The translations under genes and the position numbers were made by a program. A stretch of DNA of 64,000 nt from Citricoccus alkalitolerans (GTDB taxonomy: Bacteria > Actinomycetota > Actinomycetes > Actinomycetales > Micrococcaceae). The notes below the pieces were generated by a model. It was not told the DNA's origin, made no database searches, and was given only the letters and a program-made list of their open reading frames with translations. The stretch is taken from positions 434,001-498,000 of the forward strand of contig NZ_BAAALH010000001.1 in assembly GCF_039528175.1 (NCBI RefSeq). The letters run 5' to 3'. Shown in pieces: positions 45,742 to 52,911 of this stretch (positions are counted from its first letter, which is position 1; each line of letters starts with the position of its first letter).

Positions 45742-46832
45742 CGACCCCCGAGACAACACCGGACCCGTTGGACGGTGCGTTCAGCGCCTCGTGGCTGACC
45801 GCACAGCACTTCCCGCCGGTCGAGTACGTCGTCCCCGGATTGATCCCCGAAGGGCTCACGATGCTTGTCGCGCCCCCGAAGATCGGTAAGTCCTGGATGG
45901 TGCTGGGACTGGCCAAAGCGGCCGCTGAGGGATCGCACGCATTCGGGGCAATCCGCGTGCAGCAACGTCCCGTGCTGTACCTGGCCCTAGAGGATGGTCC
46001 CCGCCGCCTGCAGGACCGTCTACACAGCATCGGCATGACCGCTGGGACATCAGATCTCATGTTCATGACTGATGTCCCTGCCGGTCCGGTGGTCACCATC
46101 CGCGCTTTCGTTGAGCGATTCGCTGACCGAAACCCGCTGGTCATTCTGGACACGCTGGGCAAGGTCCGCGACGTGTACGCGGGCAACGACGCCTATCAGA
46201 AGGACTACGGGCAGATGTCGCTACTGAAGGACATCGTGGACGGCTACCCCGGATCGTCACTGATAGTCGTGCACCACACGAACAAGGGCGAACGGACCGA
46301 CTTTGTGGCCAGCGTTTCCGGAACCCAAGGGTTGGCCGGTGCAGCTGACTCCATCCTGTCCATCCAGCGGGACCGGAACAGCGGGGACGCCACTCTCAAC
46401 GTCACCAGCCGGGATGCTGCCGAAGGGCAGTACGCGGTGCAGATGTCCGAGAACGGCGTCTGGAGCCTGGACGGCCCCGGACTGGCCGAGGCAGCCGCTC
46501 AGGTGGAGCAGCGCCAAGCAGTCGCCGGAGTCGGGGACGACATGGCCGAGATCGTGGCAACGGTGTGCAGGTACCCCGAGGGGATCAAGCCCAAGGACGT
46601 TGCCGAGCTGGTCGGCCTGGAGGACATGACCGTGCGGAAGTACCTGCGTCGCGCCGCTGATGCCGGGCGGATCGCGAACCCCAAACGGGGCCTGTACACC
46701 CCTGTCACTTATGTCTCTAGTGTCCGTTTCCCCATTGGGGAGACCACGAAAGAGACAGAAGTACCAGAAGTGACAGGGGTACAGGACGAAGAAACCGACT
46801 GGGGAAATGTGATGGAGGAACTGAACCGATGA
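45738..46832 (+). CDS. RepA-like AAA ATPase (putative element helicase)
   Basis: 364 residues. RecA-fold ATPase of the RepA/AAA_25 type: Walker A LVAPPKIGKSWM (about 40), YLALEDGPRRLQDR, Walker B NPLVILDTLGKV, and sensor VVHHTNKG. A C-terminal winged helix (about 285-330; KPKDVAELVGLEDMTVRKYLRRA) probably binds DNA. Such proteins act as replicative helicases of plasmids, phages and satellites. It sits where PICIs carry their replication module. ATGA overlap upstream. Confidence 0.82.
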   Translation: MTTPETTPDPLDGAFSASWLTAQHFPPVEYVVPGLIPEGLTMLVAPPKIGKSWMVLGLAKAAAEGSHAFGAIRVQQRPVLYLALEDGPRRLQDRLHSIGMTAGTSDLMFMTDVPAGPVVTIRAFVERFADRNPLVILDTLGKVRDVYAGNDAYQKDYGQMSLLKDIVDGYPGSSLIVVHHTNKGERTDFVASVSGTQGLAGAADSILSIQRDRNSGDATLNVTSRDAAEGQYAVQMSENGVWSLDGPGLAEAAAQVEQRQAVAGVGDDMAEIVATVCRYPEGIKPKDVAELVGLEDMTVRKYLRRAADAGRIANPKRGLYTPVTYVSSVRFPIGETTKETEVPEVTGVQDEETDWGNVMEELNR

Positions 46833-46984
46833 CCACCACCAAGAAGACCGAGCTGGACCAGTGGAAGCAAGCCGCCGAGGGCTCACGCAACGTCCTGGCG
46901 TTCTACGAATCCCGTAATGACAAGTTCAAGGCGCGCATCCGCGCACTAGAGACGCGAGTGAAGGATTTGGAGGCCTCCCGATGA
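46829..46984 (+). CDS. Small coiled-coil protein
   Basis: 51 residues; ATGA overlaps on both sides. All-helical and charged (LDQWKQAAEG .. KARIRALETRVKDLEAS), a likely short coiled coil. Unknown function. Confidence 0.55.
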   Translation: MTTTKKTELDQWKQAAEGSRNVLAFYESRNDKFKARIRALETRVKDLEASR

Positions 46985-47817
46985 CGGACATGCTGACGCG
47001 ATTCAGGACCGTTCCGAAGGCCGGCACCACCCTGGACACTCCACTCATCGGCTGGCGCTACGAGTGGACTGACGGCCAGCGGCTGTGGAACTACAGCGAC
47101 GACACCGCCCGAGCCGCTCTGTGCTACCGACGTCCCAGCGGCATCAATCGTCCTAGCCGGAACCACCAGGCACCCCACCATCGCTGCGTGTGTGGCTTCA
47201 GGGTCGTGGGAGACCTGGACGTGCTGCACACCTACATGGCCCGTCGGGCGCGCTTCACCGAAGTGGTCGGTCTTGATCGGGAACGGCCCGAAGGGGCAAC
47301 CGGACTGGTGATCACGAAAGTTGAGGTCACCGGCTACGTGACCCCTGCTGTCCCGAACCGGCAGGTAGACCCACCGTTCACCGTCAGGGCCGATCATCTG
47401 CGGCTACTGAAGGTATACGCCCCGGACTGGATGGACCGTGACCGGATCGCACGGGCGAACCCCGAAGTGCCCATCAAGCCGTTGGGGGAGCTACCTCGAG
47501 GATTCCCCGGCCTCAAGTCAGGTCCCCTCCCAGAGCCGGAGTTGTCGATCTCCCAGCATGGGGACGAGATCAGGATCGTGCTGGGCCTCGGGCCAGCCAT
47601 CGTCCCCACGGCGCTCCTGCAGGACCCGGACGTGGCGTGGGCCGTGCATGGAGTCGCCAACCCAGGACGGAGCATCGATGCCGACGTGAACACCGTCATT
47701 GACCGCATCGTCAACGTGGTCCGCCCCGATATCGCCTTCAAAGCAGACCAGGAAGCGGCCGCGTTCGGCATCGCCTGGACCCTCGACATGATGGCCAACT
47801 CAGCAGAAAGCAAGTGA
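46981..47817 (+). CDS. Hypothetical element protein
   Basis: 278 residues. N-terminal segment has GWRYEWTDGQRLWNY, a Cys and then HQAPHHRCVCGFRVV, a Trp/His/CxCG arrangement seen in various uncharacterised actinobacterial proteins and possibly metal-binding. The C-terminal half (about 150-278) is a different, helical domain. No confident family. Confidence 0.6.
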   Translation: MTDMLTRFRTVPKAGTTLDTPLIGWRYEWTDGQRLWNYSDDTARAALCYRRPSGINRPSRNHQAPHHRCVCGFRVVGDLDVLHTYMARRARFTEVVGLDRERPEGATGLVITKVEVTGYVTPAVPNRQVDPPFTVRADHLRLLKVYAPDWMDRDRIARANPEVPIKPLGELPRGFPGLKSGPLPEPELSISQHGDEIRIVLGLGPAIVPTALLQDPDVAWAVHGVANPGRSIDADVNTVIDRIVNVVRPDIAFKADQEAAAFGIAWTLDMMANSAESK

Positions 47818-47821
47818 CCCC

Positions 47822-47986
47822 ATGATCCGCATCCAAACCGACGACGGACCCGTCAACATCGACGCCGAAGCCAAGGACGTCACCGTCACCGGCGGTCACC
47901 TGAAGATCACCCGAAACGGCGTAGTCGTCGCCCAGTTCCGCAAATGGGACCAGTGGCACCAAACCGAGAAGGAAGACCAATCATGA
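47822..47986 (+). CDS. Small hypothetical protein
   Basis: 54 residues, beta-rich (MIRIQTDDGPVNIDAEAK .. VTVTGGHLKITRNGVVVAQF). Four bases after the previous stop and ATGA overlap with the next gene. Unknown function; pattern is like small phage-type accessory proteins. Confidence 0.55.
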   Translation: MIRIQTDDGPVNIDAEAKDVTVTGGHLKITRNGVVVAQFRKWDQWHQTEKEDQS

Positions 47987-48240
47987 CCGACCGGCCAACA
48001 CACGTACCCCTGACCAACGAGGAAGCCGCCCGCCCCCTGCTCCGCGAACTATTCGGCAGCACTACCCAGCGAACACCCGCAGAGACAGCCCCAGCCACCG
48101 TGCCCGGAGCCACCACCAAACCCTCACGGGCACCCATGACCGGCGACGAGCACTCCGCCGTGTCAATGCTCCAACTGCTCCGCCCCGGCCAACTGGGCGC
48201 ACAAACCGCCGCCGTACTCAACCGCCGCAACAACCACTGA
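47983..48240 (+). CDS. Small hypothetical protein
   Basis: 85 residues starting in an ATGA overlap. Thr/Pro/Ala-rich and probably disordered in the middle, with a short helical C-terminus (AVSMLQLLRPGQLGAQTAAVL). Unknown. Confidence 0.55.
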   Translation: MTDRPTHVPLTNEEAARPLLRELFGSTTQRTPAETAPATVPGATTKPSRAPMTGDEHSAVSMLQLLRPGQLGAQTAAVLNRRNNH

Positions 48241-48251
48241 AAGGCACCCAC

Positions 48252-49079
48252 ATGCTGCAGATCATCGAAAACGCCGACACGAACAACGTCACCGCCCGCA
48301 TGTTCGAGCTCGCCGTCAAGGACGCCGGCCTCACCATGGAACCCTTCGACCCGTCCACCGTCCCGGCGCCCAACTACACCCCCGCGACCGCTAAGGACGT
48401 CGCAGATGCCGCCTACAACGTCGCCCAGACCGGCAAGGACCCATCCAAGGACAAGCGAGTCATGGAACTGCTGCAGTCCAAGCTGCTGGCCGACACCATC
48501 GGGGGCATGTACCAACGACACACCCTGGACGTCTCCAAAGCCAAGGTGGGGCACATCAACAAGCACGCCCCCCAGGTACTCGAACAGGCCGTGGAGGTCT
48601 TCGAACAGGCCGTGGAGACCATGACAGAGGCCCTGCAGATTACCGGCCCCGTGGTGTTCGAACACCAGCTGGCCGAGACGGGGACCATGCCCGCAGTCAA
48701 GGCCGATGCCGTCATGCGCGCTTACTCCGCCAGCATGCGCGCCGAGACCATCCGCAAGAACTTCGACGCTATCCGTAAGGCGGTGCACGGGGGTGTGTCA
48801 CCCAATCAGTCACACCAGGTGTTTACGTGGGCCGCGCCCACGCCAGAGCAGTACGCCGCCCACCAGCTTGGCAACCACCAGAACGACAACGGCCGCAAGC
48901 AAAACGTCTGGGACGCGATCAAGTACGGCGTGACCGTCGCACTGGCCATCACACCCGAGGACTACAACCAGCGTGTGGACGCCTTCAACCGTGCCGCAGC
49001 CGACGACGGACGCGACGACCGGGAAGCCAAAGCAGCGCACGAATTCGCTAAGCATCAGGCCAAGACGTTCAAGGTCTAA
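48252..49079 (+). CDS. Hypothetical element protein, helical
   Basis: 275 residues, AAAGG ribosome region 7 bases upstream. Largely helical; a central Glu/Val/Ala segment (VLEQAVEVFEQAVETMTEALQ) resembles a coiled coil. It ends the left-hand transcript, which is followed by a hairpin terminator. Position just before the packaging gene would fit a morphogenesis-interference or scaffold role, but nothing in the sequence proves this. Confidence 0.6.
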   Translation: MLQIIENADTNNVTARMFELAVKDAGLTMEPFDPSTVPAPNYTPATAKDVADAAYNVAQTGKDPSKDKRVMELLQSKLLADTIGGMYQRHTLDVSKAKVGHINKHAPQVLEQAVEVFEQAVETMTEALQITGPVVFEHQLAETGTMPAVKADAVMRAYSASMRAETIRKNFDAIRKAVHGGVSPNQSHQVFTWAAPTPEQYAAHQLGNHQNDNGRKQNVWDAIKYGVTVALAITPEDYNQRVDAFNRAAADDGRDDREAKAAHEFAKHQAKTFKV

Positions 49080-49095
49080 GCCTCACGACGACAGC

Positions 49096-49131
49096 GCGGG
49101 CCGGTGACAACAGCAGGTGTTGCCGGCCCGC
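49096..49131. terminator. Hairpin terminator after the left-hand gene block
   Basis: GCGGGCCGG / CCGGCCCGC outer stem with an inner CAACA / TGTTG stem and a 3-base bulge. Confidence 0.65.
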
Positions 49132-49201
49132 AGTCGCGCCAATCCAGACCCCAGGGAGTGGAGACTCCCCTTCCCCCATCGCCTCGCACCTCCGGGCGTA
49201 G

Positions 49202-49258
49202 CGATACCCCCCTGCCGTTTGTGGGGGTATCGGCCTGTGAGGTGCGGCTGACAGGCCG
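49202..49258. repeat. Two adjacent hairpins upstream of terS
   Basis: CGATACCCCC (49202-49211) pairs with GGGGGTATCG (49223-49232), and CGGCCTGT (49231-49238) pairs with ACAGGCCG (49251-49258). With the terminator before them they fill most of the 292-base gap between 49079 and terS. Could be a terminator/attenuator or a packaging signal. Confidence 0.5.
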
Positions 49259-49371
49259 TGTGCTCTGATTCTGCGCCGTTCCGAGGGGTCAAGGCCGGGC
49301 TGTGTGCCCCGGTGAATCGAGGCCTTTGGGGGCCGAAAACCGATGCTAAGCGTTACAGAAAGAGTTGTTCT

Positions 49372-49719
49372 ATGACTGAGTACCGCGCCCCGCGTGGGCT
49401 GAAGACGAGCGGGAAGAAACTATGGCAGGCGGTGACTGACGAGTTCGACCTGCAGGACCATGAGCTGACGATCTTGAAGGAAGCCTGCCGAACCGTCGAC
49501 ACGCTGGACGGACTGCAGACGATTGTGGACCGGGACGGGCTGACGATGACCAGTCCGCAGGGAGTCAAAGCGCACCCGGCACTGGTGGAGTTGCGGAACC
49601 AGCGGGTGACCCTGGCGAAGTTGGTGGCCAGTTTGCGTATACCCCTGGATGATGACCAGTCGGTTGGCAGGCTGGAGCAGCAGCGCGTGGGGTATCGGCA
49701 GATTGCTGCGGTGAAGTGA
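49372..49719 (+). CDS. terS: Phage terminase small subunit, P27 family
   Basis: 115 residues from ATG 49372. APRGLKTSGKKLWQAVTDEFDLQDHELTILKEACRTVD .. and HPALVELRNQRVTLAKLVASLRIP match P27-type small terminases, which recognise DNA for packaging. No large subunit follows. An isolated terS is a hallmark of phage satellites that redirect helper packaging. Confidence 0.82.
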   Translation: MTEYRAPRGLKTSGKKLWQAVTDEFDLQDHELTILKEACRTVDTLDGLQTIVDRDGLTMTSPQGVKAHPALVELRNQRVTLAKLVASLRIPLDDDQSVGRLEQQRVGYRQIAAVK

Positions 49720-49934
49720 TGCGCCGCCGACGTCATGCGCCCACCGCTGAGTCACCAGTCCCGTTGCACCTCGAGCCCGGTTCGCCCTTGCATATTGCCG
49801 ACCCTGGCCGTTGGTCGAGGGAGCGGGCAGCGTTCGGACTGGAGCACCGCGACGCACTGCGGGCTGCTGGTGTGCATCCGTTGGCTTGGTTACGGCAGAC
49901 CCGTGAAGCCGTGGGTCGGACCGTGATCCGCTAA
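49719..49934 (+). CDS. Small hypothetical protein downstream of terS
   Basis: 71 residues in a TGATG overlap with terS (GTG 49716 also possible). Arg-rich with PLHIADPGRWSRERAAFGLEHRDALRAAGVHPLAWL. Small proteins of this kind accompany terS in actinobacterial prophages; function unknown. Confidence 0.6.
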   Translation: MRRRRHAPTAESPVPLHLEPGSPLHIADPGRWSRERAAFGLEHRDALRAAGVHPLAWLRQTREAVGRTVIR

Positions 49935-50121
49935 CCGAAGACCCGGCGTCAACACCACCCGCGTACTGCACAAGGCAAGTGCGGGAGTGATGGCAGAGAG
50001 CGCACCCTTCGCCGCGTGAAGACCTGCCAGCGCCTACCGCCGTAAATGGTGGGGCCGGATACACGAAAGCGAGAAACCGCCTTCCGTCCACGGCCCCACC
50101 GGCGGTGCAACACAAAAAGTG
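49935..50121. other. Non-coding structured stretch after terS
   Basis: Contains GGTGGGGCCG (50048-50057) and CGGCCCCACC (50091-50100), a perfect 10-bp stem with a 33-base loop that has its own GGA/TCC pairing. I see no gene here. Confidence 0.45.
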
Positions 50122-50150
50122 CCCCGTCTGGTCATGACGACCGGGCGGGG
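50122..50150. terminator. Hairpin, copy 1 of a repeated terminator
   Basis: CCCCGTCTGGTC / GACCGGGCGGGG around loop ATGAC (12 pairs including two wobbles), followed by a T-rich tail. Serves both the terS transcript and the convergent minus-strand gene. Nearly identical to 50702-50730. Confidence 0.7.
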
Positions 50151-50161
50151 ACTTTCTGTGT

Positions 50162-50677
50162 TTATGGGCGATAGGTTTGAACGCCACTCTTCAGCTTTTG
50201 CGCTAAGGCGCGGTCTCGTTTCCCGAGGAAGAGTCCGTGGCCATGCTTTGCTCGGACCCGGACCCAGGGTGCACGTATCTCCTCGAGGGCTATCCCGACG
50301 TTGTAAGCGGGATAGGAAACGGTGAGGGACTGACCCGGTTCCAGCCTCGCCGGAAGTTGCGCATCACCAGGCCCTAGATCCATTCTCGCCAGTGTTCTAT
50401 CGCCTTCCAGCGCAAGAGCCACAGTTTCGACGCTTGTCGCGGTGTTGCGACTCCTGTTGGTGATCTGGATTTGTACCCGTTCTGAACCGCGCAGGGGAAT
50501 CCCGTCCATGGGATAGGTGAAATTCACCGCTGATGCAAGCCTCACCCCATCGCTGTACCGAAACCACATCGTCAGCGCTATGGAGACTAGGGAGAGAATG
50601 AGCGCGACAGCTGGAAGCAACACCTCCCACCACGGCGTTAACACCTGTACCTGAAGCGGATCATTAATGGACACCAT
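50162..50677 (-). CDS. Hypothetical single-pass membrane protein
   Basis: 171 residues from ATG 50677 (a GTG two codons earlier is possible). One membrane helix at about 15-37 (EVLLPAVALILSLVSIALTMWF), then a beta-rich soluble domain with an Ig-like feel (VQIQITNRSRNTATSVETVALALEG .. ARLEPGQSLTVSYPAYN). TAGCCT lies six bases before the ATG, so the message may be leaderless. Cargo gene in the right arm of the element, bracketed by two copies of the same hairpin. Confidence 0.65.
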   Translation of the reverse strand: MVSINDPLQVQVLTPWWEVLLPAVALILSLVSIALTMWFRYSDGVRLASAVNFTYPMDGIPLRGSERVQIQITNRSRNTATSVETVALALEGDRTLARMDLGPGDAQLPARLEPGQSLTVSYPAYNVGIALEEIRAPWVRVRAKHGHGLFLGKRDRALAQKLKSGVQTYRP

Positions 50678-50701
50678 AGGCACAGGCTAGGGGCGATGCG
50701 T

Positions 50702-50730
50702 CCCCGTCTGGTCATCGCGACCGGGCGGGG
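50702..50730. terminator. Hairpin, copy 2 of a repeated terminator
   Basis: CCCCGTCTGGTC / GACCGGGCGGGG around loop ATCGC, then a T-rich tail; differs from the copy at 50122 at only a few positions. It lies between two divergent genes, where no transcript obviously needs it. Confidence 0.6.
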
Positions 50731-50774
50731 GACGTTTGTGTTTCCGGGGCACCACTCACCGATATGCTTCCGGC

Positions 50775-51401
50775 GTGGACGTTTCAGACTGGATTGCCGT
50801 GGCCGCTACTGTGATCGCCCTAGTTTCTGGCGGGCTGGCACTGCGAGCAAATCACCATGCCGCCGAGGCGAACGACAAAGCCGACAAGGCCAATGGGATT
50901 GCAGAGCGAGCGAACGGCATTGCCGATGAGGCACTGAAGGACGCCCGGGATGCCAGAGAAGCGGCCATATGGGACTCCGCGCTGGAAGCCCTGCACGGGC
51001 TGGTCAACTTCAATTATGCGATGCCGTCCAAGGATGTCGGTCCGTATATGAGTTCTGTCAGGTTCAGACTCATGGCACTTGCTGACCACATCGACCGCCC
51101 GGCCGTCGCCGGCTGGTTGGAAGAAGCATGGAAGACCGCAAGCGTGTTGATGCGTGAGGCCGGCGAGGCGCGTATAGATCCAGGAGAGAAGGACATTCCT
51201 GGCGCATTGCTGAGGGCAAATGCTCCGGTTGCGGATTGGGTGGTTCAGGCGCTGATAGGGAACCTGAGATTCATGCGGGCTAACGGCATCACTGACGAGA
51301 AGGCCGCCGAGCTGGAGGCGAATGCGGTGGATATTACTCAGGGTGTGCGCGACCGCAACGACTGGCAAGACGACGGTAGCGCCAGTCCCTTCCGCACCTA
51401 G
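50775..51401 (+). CDS. Hypothetical membrane-anchored coiled-coil protein
   Basis: 208 residues from GTG 50775. N-terminal helix (about 4-23, WIAVAATVIALVSGGLAL), then heptad-like repeats (EANDKADKANGIAERANGIADEALKDA) and a helical soluble domain with conserved-looking aromatic positions. TATGCT at 50763-50768 would start transcription at the GTG itself, so a leaderless message is likely. Cargo gene; no family recognised. Confidence 0.65.
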   Translation: MDVSDWIAVAATVIALVSGGLALRANHHAAEANDKADKANGIAERANGIADEALKDARDAREAAIWDSALEALHGLVNFNYAMPSKDVGPYMSSVRFRLMALADHIDRPAVAGWLEEAWKTASVLMREAGEARIDPGEKDIPGALLRANAPVADWVVQALIGNLRFMRANGITDEKAAELEANAVDITQGVRDRNDWQDDGSASPFRT

Positions 51402-51408
51402 ACAGCAG

Positions 51409-51445
51409 AACGGCCCCGGTAGTCATTGCGACTGCCGGGGCCGTT
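51409..51445. terminator. Strong bidirectional terminator
   Basis: 16-bp stem AACGGCCCCGGTAGTC / GACTGCCGGGGCCGTT (one wobble) with loop ATTGC, followed by a T-rich tail. Lies between convergent genes. Confidence 0.8.
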
Positions 51446-51473
51446 CGTCGTTTAAGTGCATCACGAGGGGAAG

Positions 51474-51836
51474 CTACTTCTCCACCATCTTTGCGGCCGC
51501 GTTTGCCTGGGCGCTGAGCCACTTTCCGAGGCCGGCGAGCTGCCGAGGAGATACTTCCAGGTCCCAGCCGTTGATGATGACTCGCAGCGTGGGATGGTCG
51601 AGTGCTTCCTCGTCGTGGAACTGCTGTACAAACACCTCGGCCGTGAATGGCTCAAAATCTTGCCAGCCGGCCTCCCTGTCCTTGCCCCCACCAGCGCAAG
51701 TTCCGCCGCCGATGAACTTCTCATGCAGCCGACTGCCGTAGGCTGCTACGGCACAACCCTCGCCACCGCTGCACCATTCCGGGCAGTCTCCCTGTGCAGT
51801 CAGGTCGGTGCTGTTGATGATCGTCGTGGTGGTCAT
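51474..51836 (-). CDS. DUF6907-like hypothetical protein
   Basis: 120 residues, strong AAGGAGAT ribosome site. N-terminal CPEWCSGGEGC resembles the CPxWC motif of DUF6907 proteins; the C-terminal half (RVIINGWDLEVSPRQLAGLGKWLSAQANAA) is beta-beta-helix. Common on actinobacterial mobile elements; function unknown. Confidence 0.65.
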   Translation of the reverse strand: MTTTTIINSTDLTAQGDCPEWCSGGEGCAVAAYGSRLHEKFIGGGTCAGGGKDREAGWQDFEPFTAEVFVQQFHDEEALDHPTLRVIINGWDLEVSPRQLAGLGKWLSAQANAAAKMVEK

Positions 51837-52237
51837 GGTGATCTCCTTGTGTTGATGGGTGAGTGTCTAGCGGTGGGGATGGACAACATACGGTCCCTGG
51901 CGGGGCTGTGGCCTTGCAAGGTCCCCTGCCCCAAAGCTCCCGACGCCACCGCCCTCACTCAGCGTCATTTGCCCAGCGTTACGAGACCCCCGCTAGTGGT
52001 GGAGGTTCGTGCGGCTGGCCCTGTGAACGGGTAGCAAGGCCGTTTACCCGCTGGCGGTTCAGCGCGTGGGGGAGGATGTACAGCACCGCGCCCCATTGAG
52101 TACGTCGAGGGGCAGGAACACGCGGGACAGACCCGGAAAGGCGCAGGTGTGTCTAGTGGACACACCTGGACCCATCCCAGCCGGTCCAAACAGCCCGCGT
52201 TTGAAACGCAGCCTGCAGGAGGGCGTGGGAGGTCCGT
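51837..52237. other. 401-base non-coding stretch in the right arm
   Basis: No convincing gene on either strand. It includes a perfect inverted repeat CAGGTGTGTC / GACACACCTG (52144-52153 and 52159-52168, 5-base loop). Candidate arm-type integrase site, operator or terminator. Confidence 0.45.
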
Positions 52238-52681
52238 CTATGCGGTGCCGTTGCTGCCGTACTCGGTGACGATGCTCTTCAGCAGCTCTGCAAGCCGGTC
52301 CAGTTCGTCAATGGTGAATGGCTCATCCGTGCGGCGCTCGAAGAAGAACTGGTGGCCCTTGTCGGAGGACCAGATGCACTCAATGGTGCAATCGTCCTGG
52401 GTGCGGGTCGGCCCCTTCGCGTCGAGGAATCCGTCTTCCATGTGCGTGAGGGTGAAGCCAGTCGGCACGGTCAGATTCGGATTCAGACCTACCTCCACCA
52501 GTTCCAGTTCATCGGTGGGAAGTATCGAGTCACGGTTTCCATCGTCGTCCACTTCAGGCAGAACCACTTTGGTCCAGCCGGCGACACGGGTGCCGTCAGC
52601 GACCTCGTAGGTCGCTCCAGTCTCGCGAGAACGGACCATGGAGCCTTCGGGAAATGCGGGGGTGCGGGTATCGTTGGACAT
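52238..52681 (-). CDS. Hypothetical element protein
   Basis: 147 residues from ATG 52681 (ATG 52696 possible). N-terminal 60 residues resemble a small beta barrel (PEGSMVRSRETGATYEVADG .. WTKVVLPEVDDDG); a C-terminal helix follows (IDELDRLAELLKSIVTEY). Last gene before attR; unknown function. Confidence 0.6.
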   Translation of the reverse strand: MSNDTRTPAFPEGSMVRSRETGATYEVADGTRVAGWTKVVLPEVDDDGNRDSILPTDELELVEVGLNPNLTVPTGFTLTHMEDGFLDAKGPTRTQDDCTIECIWSSDKGHQFFFERRTDEPFTIDELDRLAELLKSIVTEYGSNGTA

Positions 52682-52809
52682 TGCAGTCACTCTCATTCAG
52701 TGGTTGCCATGCCCCGGAGTGTTAGCGCACTGCCGGGGCCTATTAGTCACTGAATAGGTGTGAATTAAACGACTTCAGGAAACGTCCAAGTCAGACGAGA
52801 AGCGGTGAT

Positions 52810-52826
52810 ATTCCCGCCATCTCCAC
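52810..52826. repeat. attR core
   Basis: ATTCCCGCCATCTCCAC, identical to the tmRNA 3' end at 42719. The next host bases give ACCA, i.e. the encoded CCA of the undisturbed ssrA gene. Confidence 0.9.
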
Positions 52827-52837
52827 CATCCCACCGC

Positions 52838-52878
52838 AAAGGCCCTGGGACACCGTTCATCGGTGTCCCAGGGCCTTT
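52838..52878 (+). terminator. Native ssrA terminator, displaced beyond attR
   Basis: Perfect 18-bp stem (AAAGGCCCTGGGACACCG and its complement) around loop TTCAT, 11 bases after attR. Before integration it would have ended the tmRNA. Confidence 0.88.
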
Positions 52879-52911
52879 GTCATATCCGGCTTTCCCCTAG
52901 ACTGGGCAATC

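Larger units (their letters stand above)
42719..52826. mobile_element. 10.1-kb element integrated in ssrA, phage-satellite (PICI)-like
   Basis: Bounded by identical 17-bp copies of the tmRNA 3' end (42719-42735 and 52810-52826). Gene order: tyrosine integrase, small unknown, excisionase-like HTH, three small unknowns, RepA-like AAA ATPase, five unknowns, terminase small subunit, one small gene, then four cargo genes in mixed orientation. There are no recognisable capsid, portal, large-terminase, tail, lysin or conjugation genes. Integrase, regulator, replication gene and an isolated terS without structural genes is the gene set of phage satellites; a reduced prophage is the alternative. The region is visibly less GC-rich than its flanks. 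Confidence 0.8.

Noticed and set aside
48252..49079. Major capsid protein
   Set aside because: Size and position raised the idea, but the sequence is helical and lacks recognisable HK97-fold features, and no protease or portal accompanies it.
50119..50325. 68-codon plus-strand frame across the hairpin at 50122
   Set aside because: Runs through the terminator repeat and opposite a better minus-strand membrane-protein gene; no ribosome site.
42719..52826. Integrative conjugative element
   Set aside because: No relaxase, FtsK/TraB-type translocase or mating-pore gene lies between the att sites; terS points to a phage-linked element.
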